Origin: NAT127 sp041655035
Lineage (GTDB): Bacteria > Pseudomonadota > Gammaproteobacteria > Pseudomonadales > Porticoccaceae
DNA: 53,877 nucleotides
Reading direction: 5' to 3'
Assembly: GCA_041655035.1 (NCBI GenBank)
Contig: JBAZCN010000007.1
Location: 1-53,877 of the forward strand
The translations under genes were made by a program, and so were the position numbers. The notes under the pieces were generated by a model. The model was not told the DNA's origin. It did no database searches and saw only the letters and a list, made by a program, of their open reading frames with translations. Positions 22,963 through 31,920 of the stretch are shown one piece after another (position 1 is the stretch's first letter; every line of letters starts with the position of its first letter).

Positions 22963-25398
22963 CTAGAAATCCAGGGCCAGATGGTGATCGAGCTTGAGCA
23001 GCTGTGTCCTGAAGGTGGCCTGGATGCGCTCGAGGGCGGCCTGGTTGTCGGCTTCAAAACGCAGGGTCAGTGCCGGGGAAGTGTTGGATGCCCGGATCAG
23101 CCCCCAGCCATCGGGATATTCTACCCGAATGCCATCGATGGCAACCGCTGTGCCCCCGGCAAAGTCGCCGGCCAGGCGCAGGGCTTCGACAAACGCGAAT
23201 TTCGCCTCGTCATCGACGGCGACCTTGATCTCGGCGGTGGTGATGTAAGTGGGGAAGGACGCCATCAGGCTGTCGAGTGTCTGCTCGCTGACGGTCAGGA
23301 TTTCCAGCAGTCGCGCCGCGGCGTAGAGGCCGTCGTCAAAGCCGTACCAGCGGTCGTTGAAGAACAGGTGCCCGCTGAACTCGCCGCCCACCGGCGCGCC
23401 GCTTTCGGCGATCTTGTTGCGCATATGGGCGTGGCCGGTCTTCCACATCACCGGGTTGCCGCCGAGGCTGCGCACCAGGTCGGGCAGGCGGCGCGAGCAT
23501 TTGACATCGAACACCACGTCGGCGCCCGGGTGGCGCATCAGTATGTCCTTGACGAAGATCATCATCAACTCGTCGGGCCACACGATGCGGCCGCTGCCGG
23601 CAACCGCCACCAGGCGGTCGCCATCGCCGTCGAAGGCAACGCCGAGATCGGCCCCTTCGCGATGGACGGTGGCGATCAGGTCGCTGAGGTTGGCGCTGAT
23701 GGTGGGATCGGGGGGGTGGTTGGGAAAGTTGCCGTCGACGGTGCAGAACAGCTCGATCACGGTGCACCCGAGGCGACGGAACAGTTCGGCGGCCACCAGG
23801 CTGGTGACACCGTTGCCGCAGTCGACCACCACCCTGGCTCCGGCGAGCGGCCGGATATCCCTGATCAGCGCATCCAGATAGGCCTCGGTGACGCCGGTGC
23901 GGGTTTCCTGCCCATCGCCGCTCAGCCAGAGCTGGTCTTCCATGCGGTCATGGAGATCGAGGATTTCGGCGCTGCTCAGCACATGGTTGTCGAAGATGAT
24001 CTTGAAACCGTTGTCCTGGACGGGATTGTGGCTCGCGGTCACCATGACCCCGGAGCAGGATTCGGCGAGTTGTTGCAGCGCGAAGTTGAGCACCGGGGTC
24101 GGCACCATGCCGATGTTGATGACGTCGCAGCCACTGGCGAGGATGCCGCGGATCAGCGCGGCGCCGAGCAGGGGGCTGGAGATGCGGCCATCGGTGGCCA
24201 CCACCAGGGTATCCTCGCCCCGCTCGAGGGCCAGGGTGCCGAGCACTCTGCCGAGAGCGTCGGCGAATTCCCCGGTGATTTCGCTGCCGGCCTTGCCGCG
24301 AATGTCGTAGTTGCGGAATACCCGGCGCGGGTAGCGATAGTCGGGTTTCAGGCGGCCGCGATTGGCGGCGACCGAGGGCAGCGGATCGAGATAGCTGGTG
24401 GCCTCGCGGATAAAGTGCTCGGTAAACAGGTCATCGCGGGGGTCGAGGCGGGCCTTGTGGCCGGAGTTCCCCTGCTGGCGGATCCGCAGGTTGAATTTGA
24501 GCAGCAGCGCGGCAAGCAGCAGGGCCAGGCTCCACAGCCCGATCAGCGCCGCGCTGGCCAGGGCCTTCGGCCGCGGGATCGCCGCGATCAGGGGCGCCGT
24601 GGCGTCCACCTGGATGAACCAGTTGGGCACCGCCGTGCCGTGAGCGGCCGTGGCGCCGTCAACCGGGGCCGGGCCCAGGGCCAACAGCTCGCCGGTCTTG
24701 CCACTCTCCACTCGTTGCCGCAGGGCGATGTGATCGCGGCCGTCGCTGAGGCGGTGAATGCCGTCGCGCAGCGGGGCCAGTGGTATCCGCGCCAGCAGGG
24801 CGCCGGCGACGGTGCCGTCTGTCGTCACCGGGCGGGCGATGAAAATATCCCACTGGTCGACCAGTGCCGCTCGGGGCGGTGGCGAGGCGCCGGCGATGGC
24901 CTGCTCGTAGAGCGCCTCGGCGAGATAGTTGCCCTTGAGTGGAAAGTTGTCCGGGGTGGTGCCGAGCAGAAAGAGTTCGCCGACGCTGGCGTGCTGTTGG
25001 CGGACACTGGCCTGCCACTGCTCGCGGCGGTCGGCGCCGGCCGCCGGGGACGGCGCCGCGCGCAGGGCGGCGACGGCGTCGTCGTCAGCGGCCAACTGGT
25101 CGAGGATGGCCAGCTCGGCGCCGATGTAGGCGTCGACCCGGCCGGCGTAACCGGCCGCCCTGGCCGCCAGGGTGTCGTCCAGGGCGGCCCGCAGCGGGGC
25201 ATCGACGAGTCGCGCTCGCAGCAGCGGGGTGGCGATGGTGGCTGCGAAGAGTATCAGCAGCAGCGCGCCGATGCACCAGCGGGGCAGGTGGGGGGCGTTC
25301 GCCAGTAATCCCTGTTTCAATGGTTGCTGTCCTTTCCGTGGTCTCTGTTCAGTGGGTGGTGCATCGGGGGATACGAGGAAACTAGAGCCACACGGCAA
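22963..25398 (-). CDS. algC: Phosphomannomutase/phosphoglucomutase AlgC with membrane-anchored N-terminus
   Basis: The C-terminal part, about 460 residues, is a complete hexose-phosphate mutase: catalytic Ser in VMVTASHNP (about residue 455), metal loop FDGDGDR, sugar loop GGEFSGH and phosphate loop RASNTSPALTLRF. It makes mannose-1-P or glucose-1-P for envelope sugars. The roughly 350-residue N-terminal part has two membrane segments (ALLLILFAATIATPLL and ALIGLWSLALLLAALLL) around a periplasmic domain, as in long forms of Pseudomonas AlgC. No early ATG exists. TTG at 25398 overlaps coaBC by 17 bases; TTG at 25320, with AAAGGA upstream, is as likely. Confidence 0.92.
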   Translation of the reverse strand: MPCGSSFLVSPDAPPTEQRPRKGQQPLKQGLLANAPHLPRWCIGALLLILFAATIATPLLRARLVDAPLRAALDDTLAARAAGYAGRVDAYIGAELAILDQLAADDDAVAALRAAPSPAAGADRREQWQASVRQQHASVGELFLLGTTPDNFPLKGNYLAEALYEQAIAGASPPPRAALVDQWDIFIARPVTTDGTVAGALLARIPLAPLRDGIHRLSDGRDHIALRQRVESGKTGELLALGPAPVDGATAAHGTAVPNWFIQVDATAPLIAAIPRPKALASAALIGLWSLALLLAALLLKFNLRIRQQGNSGHKARLDPRDDLFTEHFIREATSYLDPLPSVAANRGRLKPDYRYPRRVFRNYDIRGKAGSEITGEFADALGRVLGTLALERGEDTLVVATDGRISSPLLGAALIRGILASGCDVINIGMVPTPVLNFALQQLAESCSGVMVTASHNPVQDNGFKIIFDNHVLSSAEILDLHDRMEDQLWLSGDGQETRTGVTEAYLDALIRDIRPLAGARVVVDCGNGVTSLVAAELFRRLGCTVIELFCTVDGNFPNHPPDPTISANLSDLIATVHREGADLGVAFDGDGDRLVAVAGSGRIVWPDELMMIFVKDILMRHPGADVVFDVKCSRRLPDLVRSLGGNPVMWKTGHAHMRNKIAESGAPVGGEFSGHLFFNDRWYGFDDGLYAAARLLEILTVSEQTLDSLMASFPTYITTAEIKVAVDDEAKFAFVEALRLAGDFAGGTAVAIDGIRVEYPDGWGLIRASNTSPALTLRFEADNQAALERIQATFRTQLLKLDHHLALDF

Positions 25399-26572
25399 GG
25401 CGCTTGATCAGTTCTCGCGCCAGTTGGTTTTTGTCCATGATGGGCAACAGTTCGGCGCCATCGCGATTGACCAGAAGGACCTGATTATCGTCACTGTTGA
25501 AGCCGATATCACTGCGGGAGACGTCGTTGGCGATCACCGCGTCCAGGCGCTTGGCGCTGAGCTTGGCCCGGGCGTGGGCTTCCAGGTCCTGGGTTTCCGC
25601 GGCAAAACCCACGGTCAGCGGGCGCTTGGCCAGGGCCGACACCGCGGCGATGATATCCGGGTTCTTCTCCAGCTCGATGGTCATGGTTTCGGTATTTTTC
25701 TTGATCTTGTGGGTGGCGCTCAGCCGCGGCCTGTAGTCGGCGACGGCGGCCGAGCCGATGAACAGATCGCACTCCGCCACCGCCGCCAGGGTGGCGTCCA
25801 GCATCTCCTGTGCCGAGACGACGTCCACCCGGCGCACCCGGTCGGGGGTGGGCAGGCTGGTGGGGCCGCTGATCAGCCAGGTCTCGGCCCCTGCTTCGGC
25901 GGCGGCCCGGGCCAGGGCGTAACCCATCTTGCCGGAGCTGTGGTTGGAGATATAGCGCACCGGATCTATGGCTTCCCGGGTGGGGCCGGCGGTGATCACC
26001 ACTTTCCTGCCGCTCAGAACGCCGGAACTCAGCAGGGCTTCGGCAGCGGCGACGATTGCCAGCGGTTCCAGCATGCGCCCGGGGCCGATATCGCCGCAGG
26101 CCTGGCTGCCGGCGTCGGGCCCGAGGATCGCGAAACCCCGGGAGCGGAGCAGCGCCAGATTGTGGGCCGTGCTGTCCTTGCTCCACATGCCCTGGTTCAT
26201 GGCCGGCGCCAGCGCAATGGGGGCGGGTGTCGCCAGGCAGATGGCGAGCAGCAGATTGTCGGCCACACCGCAGGCCAGCTTGGCGAGGAAGTCGGCGGTG
26301 GCGGGGGCGATGATCATCAACTCGGCCCAGCGCGCCAGTTCGATATGGCCCATCGCCGCCTCGGCGGCGGGATCGAGAAGATCGCAATGGACAGGGTTGC
26401 CGGACAGGGCCTGGAAGGTCAGCGGGGTGATGAATTCGGTTGCCGCCGGCGTCATCGCCACCCGTACCGTGGCGCCGGCATCCTGGAGGCGCCGCACCAG
26501 GTCGGCACTTTTGTAGGCGGCGATACCACCGGTGACCCCGAGCAGGATTCGTTTGTTGGCCAGTGAACCCAT
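25382..26572 (-). CDS. coaBC: Bifunctional phosphopantothenoylcysteine synthetase/decarboxylase
   Basis: The 396-residue enzyme carries out two CoA steps. The N-terminal flavoprotein decarboxylase domain shows LLGVTGGIAAYKS, the APAMNQGMW motif and the substrate clamp around GSQACGDIGPGRM. The C-terminal synthetase domain shows VVITAGPTREAIDPVR and ISNHSSGKMG. It diverges from radC. In Pseudomonas dut lies between this gene and algC; here it is absent. Confidence 0.96.
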   Translation of the reverse strand: MGSLANKRILLGVTGGIAAYKSADLVRRLQDAGATVRVAMTPAATEFITPLTFQALSGNPVHCDLLDPAAEAAMGHIELARWAELMIIAPATADFLAKLACGVADNLLLAICLATPAPIALAPAMNQGMWSKDSTAHNLALLRSRGFAILGPDAGSQACGDIGPGRMLEPLAIVAAAEALLSSGVLSGRKVVITAGPTREAIDPVRYISNHSSGKMGYALARAAAEAGAETWLISGPTSLPTPDRVRRVDVVSAQEMLDATLAAVAECDLFIGSAAVADYRPRLSATHKIKKNTETMTIELEKNPDIIAAVSALAKRPLTVGFAAETQDLEAHARAKLSAKRLDAVIANDVSRSDIGFNSDDNQVLLVNRDGAELLPIMDKNQLARELIKRLAVWL

Positions 26573-26659
26573 AATAGACTGCCTTAAACTGCGGTGAGGC
26601 GCTAAGATACCACCGCGCCCGCATTTTTCGAAGACAAGGACTGTTGGAGATCAGATCAT

Positions 26660-27334
26660 ATGGGAATCAAGGATTGGCCCGAGGGGGAGCGCCCGCGGGA
26701 AAAACTGCTCGCGCGGGGAGCCGCATCGCTTTCCGACGCCGAGTTGCTGGCGATCTTTTTGCGCACCGGGATTCGCGGCCTGTCGGCGGTGGATCTGGCG
26801 CGGCAACTGATCAGCCGGTTCGGCGGTCTGGGCATGTTGCTCGCCGCCGACGCCGGGGCGTTCTGCGCCACCCGGGGGCTCGGCGAAGCGAAATATGCCC
26901 AGTTGCAGGCGGTGATGGAACTCGCCCGTCGCCACCTGGGTGAACAACTGCGCAGGGATTCGGTGTTTACCGAGCCCGCCACGGTGATCCGGTATGTGCA
27001 GGCGGTTCTCGCCGGACGCCGCCAGGAAGTGTTTGTCGCCCTGTTTCTCGACAGCCAGCACCGGCTGATCGCCAGCGAGGAGATGTTCTTCGGCACCATC
27101 GATGGCGCCAGTGTCTACCCGCGCGAAGTGGTGCGCCGGGCCCTGCACCACAATGCATCGGCGTTGATCTTTGCCCATAATCACCCGTCCGGAGTGGCCG
27201 AGCCGAGCCGTGACGACGCCGTCATCACCCGCCGTCTCAAGGAGGCGCTGGCCTTGGTGGACACCAGGGTGCTGGATCACATCGTGGTGGGGGCCGGTTG
27301 CGCGGTGTCGATGGCGGAAAGAGGGCTGTTGTAA
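26660..27334 (+). CDS. radC: RadC/YeeS-type JAB domain protein
   Basis: This 224-residue protein starts IKDWPEGERPREKLL with an HhH-like N-terminal part and ends in the MPN/JAMM metal motif (HNHPSGVAEPSRDD). It was once linked to recombination repair, but the true role is not settled. GGAGA precedes the ATG. Its position beside coaBC and before rpmB-rpmG is conserved in gammaproteobacteria. Confidence 0.95.
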   Translation: MGIKDWPEGERPREKLLARGAASLSDAELLAIFLRTGIRGLSAVDLARQLISRFGGLGMLLAADAGAFCATRGLGEAKYAQLQAVMELARRHLGEQLRRDSVFTEPATVIRYVQAVLAGRRQEVFVALFLDSQHRLIASEEMFFGTIDGASVYPREVVRRALHHNASALIFAHNHPSGVAEPSRDDAVITRRLKEALALVDTRVLDHIVVGAGCAVSMAERGLL

Positions 27335-27354
27335 CAAGATTTTTGCTGCGAAAT

Positions 27355-27383
27355 TTGATTTTGGGGCCGTGCTCTGGTATAAA
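27355..27383 (+). promoter_or_regulatory. Sigma-70 promoter of rpmB-rpmG
   Basis: TTGATT (27355-27360) and TATAAA (27378-27383) are separated by 17 bp, close to the ideal. A GC-rich CGCGCC stretch follows the -10, as in stringently controlled promoters of translation genes. The leader to rpmB would be about 100 bases. Confidence 0.8.
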
Positions 27384-27490
27384 ACGCGCCTCTTTACGGG
27401 GTCCCCCGTGTATTTTCCGTGTCCTTGCCGAGGGTTGGCAGGGTAAACCGGTCGGTGCGAGCCGGCCAACAGGCTTGTAGAGGCAGCATC

Positions 27491-27727
27491 ATGTCCAGAG
27501 TATGTCAGGTCACCGGCAAAAAGCCGATGTCCGGAAACAATGTATCCCACGCGCTCAACAGAACCCGTCGCCGTTTCGTGCCCAACCTGCACGCCCATCG
27601 GTTCTGGGTCGAATCCGAGAAGCGTTTCGTCAAGCTTCGCGTATCCAGCAAGGGTCTGCGCACCATCGACAAGCACGGTATCGAAAAAGTGCTGGCCGAC
27701 ATCCGCAGCCGCGGCGACAAGGTTTAA
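27491..27727 (+). CDS. rpmB: 50S ribosomal protein L28
   Basis: This 78-residue ribosomal protein starts MSRVCQVTGKKPMSGNNVSHA and contains RTRRRFVPNLHAHRFW and LRVSSKGLRTIDKHG, typical of L28. It lacks zinc-ribbon Cys pairs. It is followed 13 bases later by rpmG in the standard operon. Confidence 0.97.
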   Translation: MSRVCQVTGKKPMSGNNVSHALNRTRRRFVPNLHAHRFWVESEKRFVKLRVSSKGLRTIDKHGIEKVLADIRSRGDKV

Positions 27728-27740
27728 GGAGAGCTGAACC

Positions 27741-27908
27741 ATGGCAAAATCAAACCGCGACAAGATCAAGCTGGTTTCCAGCGCCGGTACTGGTCACTAC
27801 TACACCACCACCAAGAACAAGCGCACCAAGCCCGAGAAGCTGGAGCTGAAGAAGTACGACCCCGTGGTTCGCCAGCATGTGGTCTACAAGGAAGCCAAGA
27901 TCAAGTAG
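27741..27908 (+). CDS. rpmG: 50S ribosomal protein L33
   Basis: This 55-residue protein has the L33 pattern: MAKSNRDKIKLVSSAGTGHY, TTKNKRTKPEKLELKKYDP and a VVYKEAKIK end. It is the zinc-free form, with no Cys. The ribosome site AAGGAGAG lies just upstream. A strong terminator follows. Confidence 0.97.
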   Translation: MAKSNRDKIKLVSSAGTGHYYTTTKNKRTKPEKLELKKYDPVVRQHVVYKEAKIK

Positions 27909-27970
27909 CGGCCGGCCTTCCGGCTCGGCCGGGGCTGCGCTGCTAAGCTTTTATCCATAGAAAAGCTTCA

Positions 27971-28008
27971 CCCATAAAAAACCCGGTTTAAACCGGGTTT
28001 TTTATGGG
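27971..28008. terminator. Bidirectional terminator between rpmG and exbD-like gene
   Basis: A perfect 38-bp palindrome (CCCATAAAAAACCCGGTTT and its complement) gives a GC stem with a T-run on either strand. It serves both the rpmBG transcript and the convergent ExbD-like gene. Confidence 0.95.
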
Positions 28009-28035
28009 TGTCTTTCCTGGGGAAAGAGGGCGCGT

Positions 28036-28446
28036 CTAGCGCCTCTTGGTAGAGAGCGAGATGTCGTAGACACCCGCCGCGCGAGCCTGGTCGGAGATTT
28101 GCACGAAGACCTCGGTCTTGGCTTTGGGGCTGGCGTTGATGATGACTTTGGCTTGCGGGTTTTCCGCATGGATCCTTTCGACGTTGGCGCGTATCGAGCG
28201 AACATCGATACGACGTCCGTCGAGGGAGATTTCGCCATTTTCACTGACCTGGAAAACGATATTCTTGTTTTCGAGGCTTAGCGGAGGTTGATCCGTCGTT
28301 GGCGGACGGCTGACATCGATACCGGACTCTTTGACGAAGGAAGCGGTCACGATGAAAAAGATCAGCATGATGAACACGACGTCCAGCATCGGTGTCAGAT
28401 CGATTTCCGACTCTTCCTGTTGGGCCCGGCGTTTTCCTAAGGCCAT
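28036..28446 (-). CDS. ExbD/TolR-family protein, orphan
   Basis: This 136-residue protein has a short cytoplasmic tail, one membrane helix with the family's key Asp (EIDLTPMLDVVFIMLIFFIVT, about residues 16-36) and a periplasmic domain. ExbD and TolR work with ExbB or TolQ to use proton-motive force. No exbB, tonB, tolQ or tolA is nearby, so its partner must be elsewhere. The start at 28446 (MALGKRR) is preferred over the upstream TTG. Confidence 0.9.
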   Translation of the reverse strand: MALGKRRAQQEESEIDLTPMLDVVFIMLIFFIVTASFVKESGIDVSRPPTTDQPPLSLENKNIVFQVSENGEISLDGRRIDVRSIRANVERIHAENPQAKVIINASPKAKTEVFVQISDQARAAGVYDISLSTKRR

Positions 28447-28602
28447 AAATTCTACCCCTGTAATTCTAAAAAGCGGCAATCATACCGGGTTCTCCGGAGC
28501 TTGCCCATGGTTTGAGACCTATGCTTTACCATTCCTGGAGGCCGTTGCTCCTGTGCTTTACGCGCGCTAGTATGCCGCCAATTATACCCGATGAGAAGTG
28601 CT

Positions 28603-29418
28603 GTGCCCGAATTGCCTGAAGTGGAAACGACATTGCGAGGAATCCTGCCTCATGTAAAAGGGCAGCGGGTGGCAGGGTTCGAAGTGCGCAATCCCAGGTT
28701 GCGCTATCCGGTGCCGGTAGGGCTGGGCGAACAACTAAGCGGGGCCATTATCGAGGATATTGTCCGCCGGGGCAAATACCTGCTGTTCCGGATTGCCGAC
28801 GGCCACCTGCTGGTCCATCTCGGCATGTCCGGCAGCTTGCGTCTGGTGACGGCCGGCGCGCCGCTGGGAGCCCACGATCATGTCGACCTGCGCCTGTCAT
28901 CCGGCAGGATACTGCGCTACAGCGATCCGCGCCGCTTCGGGATGTGGTTGTGGCACAACGGCGACCCGGGCGAGCATTTTCTTCTTCGTCAGCTCGGCCC
29001 GGAGCCGCTGGAGGCGGATTTCACCGCCGAGGCGCTGTGGCGGCGCTCCCGCCGGCGGGATGTGGCGGTCAAGAGCTTCATCATGGACAGCAAGGTGGTG
29101 GTGGGGGTGGGCAACATCTACGCCAATGAAGCCCTCTACCTGGCGGGTATCCACCCGCTGCGGTCGGCGGGACGCATTTCGCTTGCCCGCTACCAGCGTC
29201 TTCACGGCGCCGTTCGCGAGGTGCTGGCGGGCGCCATTGCCCAGGGTGGCACCACGTTGCGGGATTTCGTCGGCGGTGATGGCGCGCCCGGCTATTTCGC
29301 CCAGTCGCTGAAGGTGTACGGCCACGGCGGCGGGCCTTGCCCGGGCTGTGGCCAGTCCCTGCGGGAGGTGCGGCTGGCCCAGCGGACGACCGTCTACTGC
29401 CCGCGGTGCCAGCGCTGA
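28603..29418 (+). CDS. mutM: Formamidopyrimidine-DNA glycosylase
   Basis: This 271-residue base-excision enzyme removes 8-oxoguanine. The GTG at 28603 is the true start because it leaves Pro-2 (PELPEVETT) as the N-terminal nucleophile; the upstream ATG at 28591 would bury it. Further marks are the HLGMSG loop, MDSKVVVGVGNIYANEALY and the C-terminal zinc finger (CPGCGQ...YCPRCQR). It is convergent with coaD, only 6 bases apart. Confidence 0.96.
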   Translation: MPELPEVETTLRGILPHVKGQRVAGFEVRNPRLRYPVPVGLGEQLSGAIIEDIVRRGKYLLFRIADGHLLVHLGMSGSLRLVTAGAPLGAHDHVDLRLSSGRILRYSDPRRFGMWLWHNGDPGEHFLLRQLGPEPLEADFTAEALWRRSRRRDVAVKSFIMDSKVVVGVGNIYANEALYLAGIHPLRSAGRISLARYQRLHGAVREVLAGAIAQGGTTLRDFVGGDGAPGYFAQSLKVYGHGGGPCPGCGQSLREVRLAQRTTVYCPRCQR

Positions 29419-29424
29419 CAGGCG

Positions 29425-29910
29425 TCAGTGATCGCCGCTGAACTTGTCGCGCAGCGCCGCGGCCACCGAGGAGTGGACGAATGGCGAAATATCGCCGCCG
29501 AGGGAGGCGATCTCGCGGACCAGGGATGACGAGATATAGGAGAGTTTCTCAGCCGGGGTGAGGAAGATGGTCTCCGCTTCGTGGGCCAGGGCGCGGTTCA
29601 TGTTCGCCAACTGAAATTCGTATTCGAAGTCCGACACTGCGCGCAGCCCGCGAAGGATGGCGGTGGCCTTGCGGTCCTGGGCGAAGTTCACCAACAGGTA
29701 GTCGAAGCCGACCACTTCGACATTGCTGAGGTGGGCGAGCGCGGTGCTGGCGAGAGTGATGCGCTCGTTCAGGGAGAACAGGGGATTTTTCTTTTCGCTC
29801 TTGGCAATCGAGACGATCACGTTGTCGAACAGTTTGCAGGCGCGTTCCACCAGGTCGACATGACCATTGGTGATGGGATCGAATGTGCCGGGATAGACGA
29901 CGGTTTTCAT
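29425..29910 (-). CDS. coaD: Phosphopantetheine adenylyltransferase
   Basis: The 161-residue enzyme makes dephospho-CoA. It has the nucleotidyltransferase motif YPGTFDPITNGHVDLVER (T/HxGH type), AILRGLRAVSDFEYEFQLANMNR and YISSSLVREIASLGGD. It lies 37 bases downstream of rsmD, probably in one transcript, as in many proteobacteria. Confidence 0.97.
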   Translation of the reverse strand: MKTVVYPGTFDPITNGHVDLVERACKLFDNVIVSIAKSEKKNPLFSLNERITLASTALAHLSNVEVVGFDYLLVNFAQDRKATAILRGLRAVSDFEYEFQLANMNRALAHEAETIFLTPAEKLSYISSSLVREIASLGGDISPFVHSSVAAALRDKFSGDH

Positions 29911-29947
29911 GGCGTGGCTCTCTCCTGGGGCCGCAGATGGTACACAA

Positions 29948-30580
29948 TTAGCCCTCCGGCCTCAATTGCGAGTCCTTCCCCGGGCGAGCCCCCGGCGATA
30001 GAGCAATGAGCTTGCAGCTGATGTTGCCTGTCCGCTTTTCCCGCCGCGGGTGCCAGTCCGCCGGCAGGGGCGGATGTGCGTTCGCCGGCGTTTCGATGTA
30101 GACCAGGCCGTCGGCGGCGAGCAGGGCCCTGCTGGCGATCAGTTCGACGGTCGGCGCCAGCAGATCGCTGGCAAAGGGCGGGTCGAGGAAGATGATGTCG
30201 AAGGGCGGGCTGTCCGCCGCCTGTTCCAGCCAGTGGATGATGCTGGTGTTGGCCAGTATCGCGCCCTCCGCGCCGAGCAGCGCTGCGGAAGCCTGCAACT
30301 GCTGAAAGACCGCGCGGTCGCTTTCCACCATGACGACTGCTTTGGCGCCTCTGGACAAGGCCTCGAAGCCGAGCGCCCCGGAGCCGGCGAAGGCATCCAG
30401 GCAGCGGCTGCCGGCGATGCGGGGGCCGATCCAGTTGAACAGGGTCTCGCGGATGCGATCGCCGGTGGGCCGCAGGCCCGCCGCGTCGGGAAAGGACAGG
30501 CGCCTGCCTCGCCACTGGCCGGCGATGATGCGAAGTCGGTTGCGGCTCTCCCTGGCCGGCTGTTTGTGTCTGGCTTTCAA
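29948..30580 (-). CDS. rsmD: 16S rRNA (guanine-966-N2)-methyltransferase
   Basis: This 210-residue methyltransferase has the RIIAGQWRGRRL start, GLRPTGDRIRETLFNWI, the SAM-binding LDAFAGSGALGFEALSRGA and the catalytic LDPPF. The first in-frame start with family similarity is a TTG at 30580, with no clear ribosome site, so the start is uncertain. It diverges from ftsY with about 130 bases between. Confidence 0.94.
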   Translation of the reverse strand: MKARHKQPARESRNRLRIIAGQWRGRRLSFPDAAGLRPTGDRIRETLFNWIGPRIAGSRCLDAFAGSGALGFEALSRGAKAVVMVESDRAVFQQLQASAALLGAEGAILANTSIIHWLEQAADSPPFDIIFLDPPFASDLLAPTVELIASRALLAADGLVYIETPANAHPPLPADWHPRREKRTGNISCKLIALSPGARPGKDSQLRPEG

Positions 30581-30709
30581 GAATCGTGGCGCTCGGGTTC
30601 GGGTTGCGAGTCTGTGGTGCGGCGCCCCCGGGTGTCGATATCGGGCTGCGGTTCATCCCGCCGAAGTGGTAGGATACACCGCTTTCACAGTAGCCAGGTA
30701 TTGGTGTCC

Positions 30710-31906
30710 ATGACCGACGATATCGACAGCGGCGACAGCAGCCAGCCGAGAAAGGCCGGGTTTTTCGCCCGCTTCCAGAAAAATCGCGACAATGGTGCCG
30801 TTGCCGATCCGGAAGCGGCGTCACCGGCGGCGGGGCCGGCGGCAGCGGAATCGGGACCTGGCCAAGCCGGGGACGAGCCCCGGGGGGCCCCGGCAACGGA
30901 ACAGCCGGGCCGGCTGCGGCGGCTGTTTTCGCTGGGCGGCAAGGACGAACAGGACACCCCCGCCCCTGTCGAATCCGTCGCGACCACGCCCCGGGACAAG
31001 CCCATGGGCCGCATTCGCCGAGCCCTGGCGCGCACCGGCCGCGGCATCGGCAATGTGTTTCTCGGCAGGAAGGCCATCGACGATGACCTGCTCGAGCAAC
31101 TCGAAACCCAGCTGCTCACCGCCGACCTCGGCATCGATGTCACCACCGAGGTGATCAGGAGCCTGACCGACCGGGTGCGGCGCAAGGAGCTCGACGACGT
31201 GGACGCCTTGCACAAGGCTCTCAACGACATTCTGGTGGCTATCCTCCGGCCCTGTGAACAGGCCTTGGACCTGGCGGGGAGCAAGCCCCGGGTGTTGCTG
31301 GTGGTCGGCGTCAACGGGGTGGGCAAGACCACCACCATCGGCAAGCTGGCCCACCAGCTGATGGCCGATGGGCGCTCGGTCATGCTCGCGGCCGGCGATA
31401 CCTTCCGCGCCGCCGCGGTGGAGCAGTTACAGGTCTGGGGGGAGCGCAACGGCGTGCCGGTGATTGCCCAGCACAGCGGTGCCGACAGCGCCTCGGTGAT
31501 CTACGATGCCGTGGAATCCGCCCGGGCGCGGGGCGTGGATGTGCTGATTGCCGACACCGCCGGGCGGCTCCACACCAAGAGCAATCTCATGGAAGAGCTG
31601 CGCAAGATCAAGCGGGTGCTGGGCAAGCTCGATGGCAGCGCCCCCCACGAGGTGCTGCTGGTGCTCGATGCCGGCACTGGTCAGAACGCGGTGGTCCAGA
31701 TGCAGCAGTTCCACGAGGCCGTCGGCGTGACCGGGGTCGCCCTCACCAAGCTTGACGGCACCGCCAAGGGCGGCGTGATTTTCGCCCTGTGCCGGCGCTT
31801 CGGCGTGCCAGTGCGCTATATCGGCGTCGGTGAAGGGGTGGAGGATCTGCAGCCTTTTCGCGCCGAGCAGTTTGTCAGCGCATTGTTGCAGCAGGACGAA
31901 GGCTGA
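30710..31906 (+). CDS. ftsY: Signal recognition particle receptor FtsY
   Basis: This 398-residue SRP receptor has an acidic and Pro/Ala-rich N-terminal A domain (residues 1-95), then the NG GTPase: G1 GVNGVGKTTTIGKL, DTFRAAAVEQL, DTAGRLHTKSN and TKLDGTAKGG. It docks ribosome-SRP complexes at the membrane. The ATG at 30710 opens the A domain; the much longer upstream frame only shadows rsmD. ftsE follows 14 bases later. Confidence 0.96.
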   Translation: MTDDIDSGDSSQPRKAGFFARFQKNRDNGAVADPEAASPAAGPAAAESGPGQAGDEPRGAPATEQPGRLRRLFSLGGKDEQDTPAPVESVATTPRDKPMGRIRRALARTGRGIGNVFLGRKAIDDDLLEQLETQLLTADLGIDVTTEVIRSLTDRVRRKELDDVDALHKALNDILVAILRPCEQALDLAGSKPRVLLVVGVNGVGKTTTIGKLAHQLMADGRSVMLAAGDTFRAAAVEQLQVWGERNGVPVIAQHSGADSASVIYDAVESARARGVDVLIADTAGRLHTKSNLMEELRKIKRVLGKLDGSAPHEVLLVLDAGTGQNAVVQMQQFHEAVGVTGVALTKLDGTAKGGVIFALCRRFGVPVRYIGVGEGVEDLQPFRAEQFVSALLQQDEG

Positions 31907-31920
31907 CCGGGTAGCTTGCG

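Noticed and set aside
22981..25308. 775-codon open frame opposite algC (and similar long frames opposite coaBC, gshA and MCP)
   Set aside because: These are antisense shadows produced by high-GC codon use; the products show low-complexity Gly/Ala/Arg/Gln content and no family motif, while the other strand holds complete known genes.
30050..30709. Long upstream extension of the ftsY frame
   Set aside because: It overlaps rsmD on the other strand and has no FtsY similarity; the A domain starts at the ATG of 30710.
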